A stretch of 64,000 nt of DNA from Hymenobacter nitidus (GCF_020447315.1 NZ_JAJADQ010000011.1:124001-188000); one strand, 5' to 3'. Counted from the stretch's first letter, positions 34,718 through 43,454 are shown. Program-made: numbers and translations. The notes: generated from the letters alone by a model not told the origin.

Positions 34718-35749
34718 ATGCCTACCACAACGTCGCCGCTCGTTTCCGTGATTATTCCTGTCTTCAATGCCGGGGAATACTTGCGGCCCGCTATTGATAG
34801 TATTCTGCAACAGACGTTTCAGGATTTTGAGCTCATCATCGTCGATGACTGCTCCCGCGACGAGAGCCTGGCAGTAGCCCGCAGCTACGAAGCCGACCCG
34901 CGCGTAACGGTGCTGGCCAACGCGCAAAACAAAGGCCGCTCTTTTACCGATAACTACGGTGCCGAATACGCCCGCGGCAAGTACATCGCCAAGATGGATG
35001 CCGACGATATCGCCCTGCCGCACCGGCTGCAAACCCAGGTTGATTTTCTGGAGCAAAACCCTGCGGTAGGCCTTACCAGCAGCTTTATGAAGTGCTTCGG
35101 GGAGTCGGATATTGTGTATGAGTATCCGATTTCGGCTGATGCCGTACGCAGCTTTATGCTGTTTAATATGCCGGTGGCTAACCCTACGGCCTTCTTCCGC
35201 CGCTCTTTGCTGCTGGAACACGGCCTGCGCTACGACGATACGATTCAGGACACTTTCGGCGAGGATTACGAATTCATCGCCCGCCTGGCCCAGGTAGCCG
35301 ACATCGTGAATCAGCCGGAAATTCTGCTGCACTACCGCACCCTGCCCCAGACGCTGAAGGCCGATGTGCACGCCCGACGCAATGCCAAGTCCAACCAGAT
35401 TCGGGAGCGGCAGCTGCGGGTGTTCGGCATTCCGTTTACCGAGCGGGAGCTGCTCGTGCACAACACGATTTCGTATTTCCCCTTCACCCTCGGCGACATC
35501 ACGCTGGCCGAAGTGCACGCCTGGCTCTGGAAGGTGCATACTTTCAACCAGGCGCGCCGCTACGCTGCCCCCGATGCCATGCTACGCTGCGTAGCCGAGC
35601 GCTGGTTTCTGACCTGCTACCTCAACCCGGACAAGAAAGTAAACTCGCTGCGCGAATACCGGCGCCATACCCTGGCCCAGCATCACCAGCTGCCGGCTAA
35701 GCTGAAGGGTAAATTCATGCTGAAAAGCTACGTACTGCGGCATTTGTAA
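34718..35749 (+). CDS. Family 2 glycosyltransferase
   Basis: A protein of 343 residues from the ATG at 34718. PLVSVIIPVFNAGEYLRPAIDSIL begins the GT-A domain in the usual way. The nucleotide site is LIIVDDCSRDESL and the metal site is AKMDADDIALPHRLQTQ, the standard DxDD pattern of capsule and O-antigen GT2 enzymes. FGEDYEFIARLAQVADI is the catalytic-base region. There are no membrane segments. It is 11 bases upstream of the GT4 gene and probably cotranscribed with the following two genes. Confidence 0.9.
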   Translation: MPTTTSPLVSVIIPVFNAGEYLRPAIDSILQQTFQDFELIIVDDCSRDESLAVARSYEADPRVTVLANAQNKGRSFTDNYGAEYARGKYIAKMDADDIALPHRLQTQVDFLEQNPAVGLTSSFMKCFGESDIVYEYPISADAVRSFMLFNMPVANPTAFFRRSLLLEHGLRYDDTIQDTFGEDYEFIARLAQVADIVNQPEILLHYRTLPQTLKADVHARRNAKSNQIRERQLRVFGIPFTERELLVHNTISYFPFTLGDITLAEVHAWLWKVHTFNQARRYAAPDAMLRCVAERWFLTCYLNPDKKVNSLREYRRHTLAQHHQLPAKLKGKFMLKSYVLRHL

Positions 35750-35760
35750 GGCGCCAGATT

Positions 35761-37020
35761 ATGACGAACACTTCGACGCCCGTGCGTAAAAATATTCTGC
35801 TGCTTATTCCCCAGCTTACCTACGGTGGAGCAGAGCGCGTTTTTCATGACCACGGCCAACAGTTGGCCCAGCACCACCACGTGGTAGAATGTGTGTTTGA
35901 CAGCGCCACGGAAGTTGCCTTCCCTACCTCCAATACCCTGGTAGCGCTGGACGTACCTGCCGGAGCAGGCGTCGTGGGTAAGCTGCGCAGCTTCATCGGC
36001 CGTATTCAGCGCGTGAAGGAGTTGAAGCGTGAGCACCGGATTGACGTGTGCATCAGTCACCTGGAAGGCGCTGACTACCTGAACCTGCTGAGCAAAGGTC
36101 CCGAGCAGGTGCTCTTGTGCATTCACAACTCCAAGCGCCACGACCCCAACATCCGCGGGGCACTGGGCTGGCTGCGACGGCGCGTGCTGATGCCCTTGCT
36201 CTACCGCTCCGCCGACCGCATCGTGCCCGTGAGCCGCGACCTGCGGCAGGAGTTGATCGATATGTTTGGCCTAGCACCCCGGAAGGTGTTGACCATCAAT
36301 AATTTCTTCGATGTAGAAGGCATTCAGCGCCGGAGCCAGGAGCCACTGCTGCCCGCCGAGCAGCGGCTGTTTGCGGAGCATCCGATTCTGATAACGGCCG
36401 GCCGCCTGGCCCGCGAGAAAAACCAAACGGCCCTGCTGGAAGTGCTCAGCACGATGCGCGCGGCTGGCCAGCACTCGGCCAAGCTGGTACTGCTGGGCGA
36501 CGGGCCGCTGCGCGCTGATTTGCTGCGCCGCTGCCTGGAGCTGGGGTTGCGGGCCTGGCAGGTGTGGGAGGAAGCACCCATGACGGCTGACTACGACGTC
36601 TACTTCCTGGGCTTCCAGAGCAACCCGTTTCAGTACATTGCCCGGGCCGCCGTGTCGCTGCTTTCGTCTTCCACCGAAGGCTTCCCGATGGCGCTGTGCG
36701 AAGCTATGGCCTGCGGCGTGCCCGTCGCCTCGACTGACTGTCCCACGGGGCCGCGCGAAATCCTGGCCCCGCAAACGCCGGCTACTGCCTATGCCCAAGG
36801 GCCGGAGTGGGCCGAGTTCGGTTTGCTGCTGCCCTTGCTCGGTGCCGGCCCGGCCTTAAGCCAAAGTGCGCCCGTGTGGGCCGATACCCTGAGCAGCTTG
36901 TTAGCCGATCAGGAGAAACGTACGTACTATGCCGCGCAAGCTTACCGGCGCGTCCAGGATTTTGCCCCCGGCAAGATTATGCAACAGTGGCAAGCCCTGC
37001 TAAACGAACCAACCAAATAA
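35761..37020 (+). CDS. Family 4 glycosyltransferase
   Basis: A 419-residue GT-B enzyme. The N-terminal motif is ILLLIPQLTYGGAERVFHDH, in which GGAERV marks the acceptor-binding loop. The C-terminal donor domain has ITAGRLAREKNQTALLEVL and the E-x7-E signature STEGFPMALCEAMACGVPV. It resembles retaining transferases such as those adding GlcNAc or mannose. The stop codon overlaps the start of the next gene (TAATG at 37018-37022), which indicates coupled translation. Confidence 0.92.
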   Translation: MTNTSTPVRKNILLLIPQLTYGGAERVFHDHGQQLAQHHHVVECVFDSATEVAFPTSNTLVALDVPAGAGVVGKLRSFIGRIQRVKELKREHRIDVCISHLEGADYLNLLSKGPEQVLLCIHNSKRHDPNIRGALGWLRRRVLMPLLYRSADRIVPVSRDLRQELIDMFGLAPRKVLTINNFFDVEGIQRRSQEPLLPAEQRLFAEHPILITAGRLAREKNQTALLEVLSTMRAAGQHSAKLVLLGDGPLRADLLRRCLELGLRAWQVWEEAPMTADYDVYFLGFQSNPFQYIARAAVSLLSSSTEGFPMALCEAMACGVPVASTDCPTGPREILAPQTPATAYAQGPEWAEFGLLLPLLGAGPALSQSAPVWADTLSSLLADQEKRTYYAAQAYRRVQDFAPGKIMQQWQALLNEPTK

Positions 37021-38243
37021 TGAAGCTGCGTCACGTAATTGCCTACGTCTACAATAGTTGTAACGACCCCCTTTTCAAAGCCAATATGCTGCCCTTTATG
37101 CAGCACGCAGGCCGGCAGCAGCCCGACCTGCGCCAGCACCTGATTACCTACGAGCAGGAGGATTACGCCCTGACGCCCGCTCAGGCCGCCCAGATGCGCG
37201 CCGATTTGGCGGCTTACAACATCGAGTGGCACCCGCTGCAGTGGCACTCGGGCCGCTTCAAGCTGCTGAAGAAAGCCTACGATCTGCTGAGCGGCTTTTT
37301 CCTGGTAATGAAGCTGCGCTTCAGCCCGGGAGCCCGCAGCATCGGGGCGCTGGGCACCATTGCGGGGGCTTTTGCCTTCATTATGGCCAAGCTGCTGGGC
37401 CTGCGCTACTACGGTTTCCAGTACGAGCCGCACAGCGAGTTTATGCGCGACTGCAACGTGTGGCCCGAAACCAGCCTGGCCTACAAGGGCCTGCACTACA
37501 TGGAGCGGGTGTCGGGTATGCACGCCGATATTCTCTCGACCGGCACGGTACACATGATGAACCGCATGAAGGAGTGGGGCTCACCGGCCAAGGTATACAA
37601 GCTGCCCAGCTGCGTGGATGAAACCAAAATCTACTTCCGTCCCGAGGGCCGGGAGCGGATCCGGGCCAAATATGGCATTCCGGCCGACCAGCAGGTGGTT
37701 CTCTACCTGGGGAAGTTTGGCGGCATCTACTACGACCGGGAAATTGCAGTGCTGTTTCGCGTGTTTCATAAGCTCAACCCCAACCTGTTTTTCCTGATTG
37801 TGTCGCCCGATGCGCCGGCTCACATTGCCAGTCTGATGCAGGCCGAGGGCTTGCCCGAAACCAGCTACACCATCACGCGCAGCCCCTACGAGCAGGTGCA
37901 GGAGTACATTTCCGCCGCCGATTTTGGCGTGGTGGCCGTGCCGTCCCAGCCGTCCCAGAAATTCCGCTCGCCTATTAAAGTAGGGGAATACCTATGCTGC
38001 GGCCTGCCGTACCTGGTGTGCGCCGGCGTATCGGAGGATGACTTGGTGGCCGAGAAATACGGTGTGGGCGTGGTGGTAAACGGCTTTTCGGAGGCCGAGG
38101 CTACGCGGGTGTACCCGCAGGTGGAGCAGCTGCTGAACCGGGAGAAAACCCAGCTGCGCCAGCAGTGCCGCGAGGCGGGCATTGCCTACCGGGGCCTGAG
38201 CCAATACCTGCCCACCGCCGATCAGATCTTCGCCCAGCTCTAG
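37020..38243 (+). CDS. Family 4-like glycosyltransferase
   Basis: A protein of 407 residues starting at the ATG that overlaps the previous stop; the frame is open further upstream inside the preceding gene, but that part is not protein-like. The N-terminal domain has a hydrophobic stretch (IGALGTIAGAFAFIMAKLLG, about residues 102-121) that may touch the membrane. The donor domain includes QVVLYLGKFGGIYYDREIAV and KFRSPIKVGEYLCCGLPYLV, where the catalytic E-x7-E is modified to K-VGEY-type, as in some GT4 subgroups. The acceptor is unknown. Confidence 0.82.
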   Translation: MKLRHVIAYVYNSCNDPLFKANMLPFMQHAGRQQPDLRQHLITYEQEDYALTPAQAAQMRADLAAYNIEWHPLQWHSGRFKLLKKAYDLLSGFFLVMKLRFSPGARSIGALGTIAGAFAFIMAKLLGLRYYGFQYEPHSEFMRDCNVWPETSLAYKGLHYMERVSGMHADILSTGTVHMMNRMKEWGSPAKVYKLPSCVDETKIYFRPEGRERIRAKYGIPADQQVVLYLGKFGGIYYDREIAVLFRVFHKLNPNLFFLIVSPDAPAHIASLMQAEGLPETSYTITRSPYEQVQEYISAADFGVVAVPSQPSQKFRSPIKVGEYLCCGLPYLVCAGVSEDDLVAEKYGVGVVVNGFSEAEATRVYPQVEQLLNREKTQLRQQCREAGIAYRGLSQYLPTADQIFAQL

Positions 38244-38330
38244 GATTTTTTAGGCGGCGGCGCGTAAAACCGCAGCCTCGCCGGCCGTGTTTCCGTATTA
38301 CACGGCGGCGCAGATCTTCGGCCATTCTCT

Positions 38331-38338
38331 TACTTTTG
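38331..38338 (+). promoter_or_regulatory. -7 box for the 2OG oxygenase gene
   Basis: TACTTTTG fits TAnnTTTG, 69 bases upstream of the ATG at 38408. It suggests that the oxygenase has its own promoter rather than being read only from the glycosyltransferase operon. Confidence 0.45.
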
Positions 38339-38407
38339 TGGGCCCCGGTCGTCATGGCCCGTAGTGCACCCGCTAAGTCGTACAACCCCAACTTAATATC
38401 TCCTCAG

Positions 38408-39190
38408 ATGAGCCAGGAACTAATTGATTTCGAAAAGCTGCAAGCCCATGCCAATGAGCTGAAGCAGCAGTGGAACGACCCGAAGAAGCCATTTCATTAC
38501 TTGGTGTATGATGGTTTTTTCCGCCCCGAGGCGGCTGAGCAGATTTTGGAGGCTTACCCCGACGTGACGACCGGCAACTGGGATGGCACGACCTATATCA
38601 ACCAGAAAAATAAGTTTGCCCTCACCAAGTTCGGCAATGAGTATCCGCTGTTGCAGCAGGTGTTCGACGAATTCAACGGCGAGAAGTTCCTCAAGGTGGT
38701 AGAAGGCATCACCGGAATTCCCGAGCTGTTGGGCGACGATGAGCTGTTCGGCGGCGGCCTGCACCAGTCCGTAACGGGCGCCTTCCTCGACGTGCACGTT
38801 GACTTCAACTACCACCAGACCACCAAGTACCACCGGCGCATGAATGCCATTGTGTACATGAACAAGGACTGGAAAGACGAGTACAACGGCCACCTGGAGC
38901 TGTGGGACATGAAGAAAAAGAAGCAGCTGGAAAACGTTGCTCCCCTGTTCAACCGCTGCGTTATTTTCGAAACCAACGAAGTTTCCTTCCACGGTCACCC
39001 CAAGCCTCTGGCAGCCCCCGGCGGCCTTACCCGCAAGTCGCTGGCTGTGTATTACTACACCAAAACGCGCCCCGCCAACGAAATTGCTGGGGAGCACAAC
39101 ACGGTGTATGTGAACACCGAAGGCACCGGCGGCCTGCTCAAAAACCTGAAGTCAGGTTTGAAAGCTGCCGTGGAACGCGTGAAGAAATGA
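38408..39190 (+). CDS. 2-oxoglutarate/Fe(II)-dependent oxygenase
   Basis: A protein of 260 residues from the ATG at 38408; the upstream in-frame extension into the previous gene is not protein-like. It fits the prolyl-4-hydroxylase-like 2OG oxygenase fold. The iron ligands are H130 and D132 in FLDVHVDFNYH and H195 or H197 in VSFHGHPKPL, with the 2-oxoglutarate arginine probably R209 in LTRKSLAVYYY. It begins with a helical segment containing YLVYDGFF, typical of this subgroup. The substrate could be a sugar residue, a lipid or a protein; its position at the end of the glycosyltransferase run suggests glycan tailoring. It has its own -7 box and terminator. Confidence 0.87.
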   Translation: MSQELIDFEKLQAHANELKQQWNDPKKPFHYLVYDGFFRPEAAEQILEAYPDVTTGNWDGTTYINQKNKFALTKFGNEYPLLQQVFDEFNGEKFLKVVEGITGIPELLGDDELFGGGLHQSVTGAFLDVHVDFNYHQTTKYHRRMNAIVYMNKDWKDEYNGHLELWDMKKKKQLENVAPLFNRCVIFETNEVSFHGHPKPLAAPGGLTRKSLAVYYYTKTRPANEIAGEHNTVYVNTEGTGGLLKNLKSGLKAAVERVKK

Positions 39191-39245
39191 GCTAAGCCAA
39201 CCAGGCATTCCGGCACCTAACGGCCGGTGGCCTTGGGCTTGTAAG

Positions 39246-39273
39246 CACCCGCTCAGGTTCGCCTGGGCGGGTG
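39246..39273 (+). terminator. Terminator after the 2OG oxygenase
   Basis: A 12-bp stem with one G-T pair (39246-39257, CACCCGCTCAGG, with 39262-39273), a 4-nt loop and a TTTT tail. It closes the rightward glycan transcription units and separates them from the leftward WecE-like gene. Confidence 0.85.
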
Positions 39274-39313
39274 TTTTGCTTTGTAGCCACTACCAGGCAA
39301 TCTGACTAGCCCA

Positions 39314-40468
39314 TCAGGACGCGGAGCCGCCGGTATAGAACTGGTATATGGCTGTGAGCACGCGCTGCTGGTCAGACTCGCTCAGCTCGTAATACAGCGG
39401 CAGGCGCACCAGGCGCCCGGCGTGGGCGGTGGCGTGGGGGAGGGGGCGGCCATCGTGCTGTGCCTGGTAGAACGGGCTGGCGTGCAGCGGCTGGTAGTGC
39501 GACACGGCCAGAATCTGCTGTTGCCCCAGATGCTGAATCAGCGCATCCCGCTCCCGCTGATTGTTGCAGAGTAGGTAGAAAATATGCGCATTGTGGCGGG
39601 CATACGTCGGCACAAACGGCAGCGCGCAGCAGCCTTGCCGGGCCAGCTCCTGCAGCGCCTCGTAGTAGCGGTGCCACTGGGCCATGCGCCGCGTCTGAAT
39701 CTGGGGGAGCTGCTGCAATTGGCCCCAGAGGTAGGCCGCGTTCAGCTCAGAAGGCAGAAACGACGAGCCGATATCCACCCACTGGTAGCGGGCCACTTCG
39801 CCCCGGAAAAACGCAGCCCGGTTGGTACCCTTTTCCCAGAGAATTTCGGCCCGGGCCGCGAATACCGGGTCATTGATAGCCAGCAACCCGCCTTCACCGC
39901 AAATAATGTTCTTGGTTTCGTGGAAGGAAAAAGCGGCCAGGTGCCCCACCGCGCCCAGGGGCTGCGCATGGTAGAAGCTCTCAATGCCCTGGGCCGCGTC
40001 CTCCACGATAAACAGGTCCTTGTGCGTCTGCGCCAGAGCCAGCAGCGGAGCCATGTCGCAGGCCACGCCGGCGTAGTGCACCGGCACAATGGCGCGGGTA
40101 CGCGGCGTTACCAAGGCCGCCACCTGGTCTACATCCAGGTTGGGATGATTCGGCAGGCTGTCGGCAAAGACGATTTTGGCCCCGCGCAGCACAAAGGCGT
40201 TGGCCGTTGACGTAAACGTGAAGGAGGGTACAATCACCTCGTCGCCGGGCCGGATGTCGAGCAGCAGGGCCGCCATTTCCAGGGCTGCCGTGCCGCTGGT
40301 GGTAAGCAGCGCGTGCTGCAGGTCGTAACGGGCTTTCAGGAACTGCTGGCTCTGCTGGGTGAAGTAGCCGTTGCCGGAAAGCTTGCCCCGGGCTACGGCT
40401 TCCTGAATGTAGGTCAGCTCCTGGCCGGCAATAAACGGCTTGTTGAACGGAATTGGGGCCTGCGCCAT
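39314..40468 (-). CDS. wecE: dTDP-4-amino-4,6-dideoxygalactose transaminase (WecE/RffA-like)
   Basis: A 384-residue PLP aminotransferase. PIPFNKPFIAGQELTYIQEA at the start, LTTSGTAALEMAALLL, VPSFTFTSTANAFVLRGA and K186 in FSFHETKNIICGEGGLL are all strongly WecE-like. The enzyme aminates dTDP-4-keto-6-deoxyglucose at C4 to give dTDP-fucosamine. It lies 4 bases downstream of a GT2 on the same strand, and a WecD-like acetyltransferase is encoded divergently at 41585. This matches the last two steps of dTDP-Fuc4NAc synthesis. Confidence 0.92.
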   Translation of the reverse strand: MAQAPIPFNKPFIAGQELTYIQEAVARGKLSGNGYFTQQSQQFLKARYDLQHALLTTSGTAALEMAALLLDIRPGDEVIVPSFTFTSTANAFVLRGAKIVFADSLPNHPNLDVDQVAALVTPRTRAIVPVHYAGVACDMAPLLALAQTHKDLFIVEDAAQGIESFYHAQPLGAVGHLAAFSFHETKNIICGEGGLLAINDPVFAARAEILWEKGTNRAAFFRGEVARYQWVDIGSSFLPSELNAAYLWGQLQQLPQIQTRRMAQWHRYYEALQELARQGCCALPFVPTYARHNAHIFYLLCNNQRERDALIQHLGQQQILAVSHYQPLHASPFYQAQHDGRPLPHATAHAGRLVRLPLYYELSESDQQRVLTAIYQFYTGGSAS

Positions 40469-40472
40469 AGCT

Positions 40473-41405
40473 CTAGGTTGTGGCTTCCACTACGTACAGG
40501 GGCCGCTGGCGGACACTCTCGAAAATTTTGCCCACGTACAGCCCCACGGTGCCCAGGGCCAGAAGAATCAGTCCGGAAAAGAAGCTGATGGCCAGCAGCA
40601 GGCTGGTGTAGCCCGGCACGGTAATCTGCCCAATGGCGTAGCGCACCAGCGTGATAAGGCCGAGCAGAAAGGCCCCACCCGAGAGCAACAAACCGAGGTA
40701 GGCCATCAGGCGCAGGGGCTTGTCGGAGGAGGCCAGAATAACGTCGGTAGCCAGCCGCAGCCGGCGCGCAAAGCTGTAGGTGCCGGGCCGGCCCTCGGGC
40801 GCGTGCTGCACGGGCACGGTTATTTGCCGGAAGCCCACCCAGCGAACCATGGTGGGGAAGTAGCGGATACTCTCGCGCAATTGCCCCACGGCGGCCACGA
40901 CCCGGCGGTGGTACAGCCCGAAATTAGCCACCCGCGGGTCTTGGTGCGTGCCGGTGAGGTAGGAGAGTAGGGCGTAGAAACCCCGGGAAATGCTGGTTTT
41001 CAGCCATGCATCCTGCCGCGAGGTGCGGCTGGCCAGCACCACGTCGTAGCCCTGCCGGGTGCGGGCGTAGAGGGCCGGAATTTCTTCAGGCCGGTCCTGC
41101 AGGTCGCAGTCCATTACCACTACCCACTCACCCCGTGCGGCGTCGAGGCCGGCCGTAATGGCGTGATGCTGCCCAAAATTGCGGCTGAGTCGCAGGCCAC
41201 GAATGCGCGCATCAACTGCGGCCAACGCCTGGATTTTCCCCCAGCTACCATCCGGGCTGCTGTCGTCGACGAGAATGATTTCGTAGGAGTCGGTTAGTGG
41301 TGCCAGAACAGCGTGCAGGCGGGCCACCAGCTCATCCAGCAGATGCTCAGCCCGGTACACGGGGCTGACCACTGAGAAATAAGGCTTGGTGGGAGGGGTG
41401 GGCAT
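40473..41405 (-). CDS. Family 2 glycosyltransferase with C-terminal membrane pair
   Basis: A 310-residue GtrB/ArnC-like enzyme. FSVVSPVYRAEHLLDELVARL opens the GT-A domain, followed by ILVDDSSPDGSW and VVMDCDLQDRPEEIPAL. SRNFGQHHAITAGLD is a typical polyprenyl-phosphate glycosyltransferase segment. Two membrane helices lie at about residues 228-255 and 268-292. It is a second undecaprenyl-phosphate glycosyltransferase besides 23012, and forms a two-gene unit with wecE (4-base gap). A -7 box is at 41478-41485. Confidence 0.9.
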   Translation of the reverse strand: MPTPPTKPYFSVVSPVYRAEHLLDELVARLHAVLAPLTDSYEIILVDDSSPDGSWGKIQALAAVDARIRGLRLSRNFGQHHAITAGLDAARGEWVVVMDCDLQDRPEEIPALYARTRQGYDVVLASRTSRQDAWLKTSISRGFYALLSYLTGTHQDPRVANFGLYHRRVVAAVGQLRESIRYFPTMVRWVGFRQITVPVQHAPEGRPGTYSFARRLRLATDVILASSDKPLRLMAYLGLLLSGGAFLLGLITLVRYAIGQITVPGYTSLLLAISFFSGLILLALGTVGLYVGKIFESVRQRPLYVVEATT

Positions 41406-41477
41406 GCGGGAACGACTCGAAGGCAGAAAAATGGACGGCCATGGCCGTCCCGTAGCGAAAATAAGCCACTACTTTGC

Positions 41478-41485
41478 CAAAGGTA
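41478..41485 (-). promoter_or_regulatory. -7 box for the leftward GT2-wecE unit
   Basis: TACCTTTG on the minus strand fits TAnnTTTG, 72 bases upstream of the GT2 start, in the divergent space before the WecD-like gene. Confidence 0.45.
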
Positions 41486-41584
41486 ATACGAGCCCAGGCT
41501 TTTGCCCCGAGAATAAAACGAGGGTAGGTCGGCGGCTTCTCTTTACTTAATTCCAACCCGAATTTTCATCCCATTCCGCTTTCT

Positions 41585-42316
41585 ATGCCTGCCATCGGCT
41601 CTATAACTCACCTGGAATGGGACAGTGCCTTCCTCGGCTTTCCAACGGGCCAGCTGTATGCCTCAGGTATGGCAACTGAGGCGCTACGGGCTTTACTGGC
41701 GCAGGCCCAAAAAGAAGGATACAAGCTGCTATACTGGTTTGTACGGCCCGATGATGCTGCGTCCCTGGCAGCTGCAAGGGCTGTGGGCATCACCCCAGCA
41801 GACGATAAGCATACCTATGCCCGCGCCTTACCACCACTGCTGCCTTCGCCACTAGCCCCGGTGCAGCGGGCGGCCCCCACCGATGCTCCCGAGCTTTTGT
41901 CCCTGGCTTTGCAAAGCGGTGCGTATTCCCGCTTCCGCCTCGATCCGCTTTTCGGGCCCGCCGTGTTCGAGCAACTGTATGCGCAGTGGTTGCAGAACGC
42001 CCTGAATAATGACAAGGTGCTGGTGTGCCGGCAGCCAGGAACAGAGGGAGCGGCTCTGGGGCTGCTGACGCTCGAAAAGCAGGCTGCAGAGCTGACTATC
42101 GGCCTGTTGGCAGTGGATAGCCGCTGGCGGCAGCAGGGAATCGGGCAGGCCCTGCTGGCCGCGGCGTATCAAGAGGCGCAGGCGGCAGGATATACAGCGT
42201 TGCGGGTCACGACGCAGGGCGCCAACCCGGTGGCGTGCCGCTTCTACGAGCGGGCCGGCTTCGCGCTAATTGAGCGGCAGCTCGTGTTTCATCTGTGGCT
42301 GACGCCGCCGCAGTAG
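41585..42316 (+). CDS. GNAT acetyltransferase, WecD-like (dTDP-fucosamine acetyltransferase)
   Basis: A 243-residue protein with the WecD-type opening THLEWDSAFLGFPTGQL (about residues 8-24). The C-terminal GNAT domain includes LAVDSRWRQQGIGQALLAAA (acetyl-CoA pyrophosphate loop RQQGIG) and ANPVACRFYERAGFALIE. Divergent from wecE-GT2, it most probably N-acetylates dTDP-4-amino-4,6-dideoxygalactose to dTDP-Fuc4NAc. Both the motif and the neighbourhood support this. The gene is followed by a GT4 after 73 bases. Confidence 0.83.
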   Translation: MPAIGSITHLEWDSAFLGFPTGQLYASGMATEALRALLAQAQKEGYKLLYWFVRPDDAASLAAARAVGITPADDKHTYARALPPLLPSPLAPVQRAAPTDAPELLSLALQSGAYSRFRLDPLFGPAVFEQLYAQWLQNALNNDKVLVCRQPGTEGAALGLLTLEKQAAELTIGLLAVDSRWRQQGIGQALLAAAYQEAQAAGYTALRVTTQGANPVACRFYERAGFALIERQLVFHLWLTPPQ

Positions 42317-42337
42317 GCTTGTTGCTAGGAGTTGCCG

Positions 42338-42345
42338 TACTTTTG
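42338..42345 (+). promoter_or_regulatory. -7 box for the GT4 gene at 42390
   Basis: TACTTTTG fits TAnnTTTG, 44 bases before the ATG. A TTG at 42319-42321 lies 16 bases upstream of the box, slightly closer than the usual -33 spacing. Confidence 0.5.
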
Positions 42346-42389
42346 CAGTTCGCTTCGTATACGACGGCCTACTGGCTACTTCTCTGTTT

Positions 42390-43454
42390 ATGCATATTTT
42401 GTTTTTGGTGCCGTATCCTCCCGGCAAAGCTCCTTCCCAGCGTTTCCGGTTCGAGCAGTACCTGCATTTTCTGGCCGGAGCCGGCCACACCTACCAGCTG
42501 GAGTCGTTTATTTCGGACGCTACCTGGAGTATTCTCTACAAGCCGGGCCACACGCTGAGCAAGGCATTGGGCATCATTGGCGGGTTTCTGCGGCGCTTTC
42601 TGCTCCTGTTTTCCGTCCCGAAGGCCGACTTTGTGTTCATTCACCGTGAAGCCTCGCCCATCGGGCCGCCCATCTTCGAGTGGCTTATTGCCAAGGTCTT
42701 CGGCAAGCGCATCGTCTACGACTTCGACGACGCCATCTGGATTCCGAATACCTCGGCGGCCAACAGCATCGTGGCTGGGGTGAAGTGGCACCACAAAGTG
42801 GGCAGCATCAGCCGCTGGGCCTACAAAATCAGTTGCGGCAACACTTACCTGCGGGATTATGCGCGGCAGTTCAATTCCAACGCCGTGGTCAATCCGACTA
42901 CGATTGATACCGTCAACCTGCACAACCAGGTGAAAGACCAGCGCACCGATAAGCTGGTCATTGGCTGGACGGGTACGCACTCTACCATGAAGTATCTGGA
43001 GCAGGTAGTGCCGGTGCTGGCCGAGCTGGAGCAGCACTACGCCTTCGAGTTTCGGGTAATATCCAACCAGGAGCCGCAGCTGCCGCTTCGTTCCTTGTCG
43101 TTCCGCCCCTGGCGCAAAGACACCGAAATCGACGATTTGCTCACGTTCAATATCGGTCTGATGCCACTGGAAGACGACCCGTGGGCCAAGGGCAAATGTG
43201 CTTTCAAGGCCCTGCAGTACATGGCCCTGGGCGTACCGGCCATGGTGTCGCCGGTGGGAATGAACAGCGAAGTGGTGACGGATGGCGTGAATGGCTACAT
43301 CTGCGCTTCTTACCAGGACTGGTACCAGGGGCTGGAAAAGCTGCTCAAAGACCACGACCTGCGCACGCGCTTTGGTCAGGCGGCCCGCGCTACCATTGAG
43401 GCCCGCTTCTCGGTAGAGGCAAACCGGACTAATTTTTTGGCGCTGTTTGCCTGA
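42390..43454 (+). CDS. Family 4 glycosyltransferase, 3' end overlapping the convergent gene
   Basis: A 354-residue GT-B enzyme. It begins HILFLVPYPPGKAPSQRFRF and has IHREASPIGPPIFEWLIAK and YDFDDAIW in the acceptor domain, common in a Bacteroidota GT4 group. The donor domain contains IGWTGTHSTMKYL and KCAFKALQYMALGVPAMVSP, the E-x7-E region in modified form. It ends with GQAARATIEARFSVEANRTNFLALFA, a normal GT4 C-terminal helix. Its last 79 bases overlap the last 79 bases of the minus-strand membrane protein gene. Confidence 0.88.
   Translation: MHILFLVPYPPGKAPSQRFRFEQYLHFLAGAGHTYQLESFISDATWSILYKPGHTLSKALGIIGGFLRRFLLLFSVPKADFVFIHREASPIGPPIFEWLIAKVFGKRIVYDFDDAIWIPNTSAANSIVAGVKWHHKVGSISRWAYKISCGNTYLRDYARQFNSNAVVNPTTIDTVNLHNQVKDQRTDKLVIGWTGTHSTMKYLEQVVPVLAELEQHYAFEFRVISNQEPQLPLRSLSFRPWRKDTEIDDLLTFNIGLMPLEDDPWAKGKCAFKALQYMALGVPAMVSPVGMNSEVVTDGVNGYICASYQDWYQGLEKLLKDHDLRTRFGQAARATIEARFSVEANRTNFLALFA

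Noticed and set aside
36807..37019. In-frame extension of the GT4-like gene upstream of 37020
   Set aside because: It lies inside the preceding GT4 gene in another frame and is Arg/Pro/Cys-rich; the TAATG overlap start is far more natural.
38165..38407. In-frame extension of the 2OG oxygenase upstream of 38408
   Set aside because: It overlaps the preceding gene and includes the -7 box; the sequence is low-complexity and does not resemble the family.
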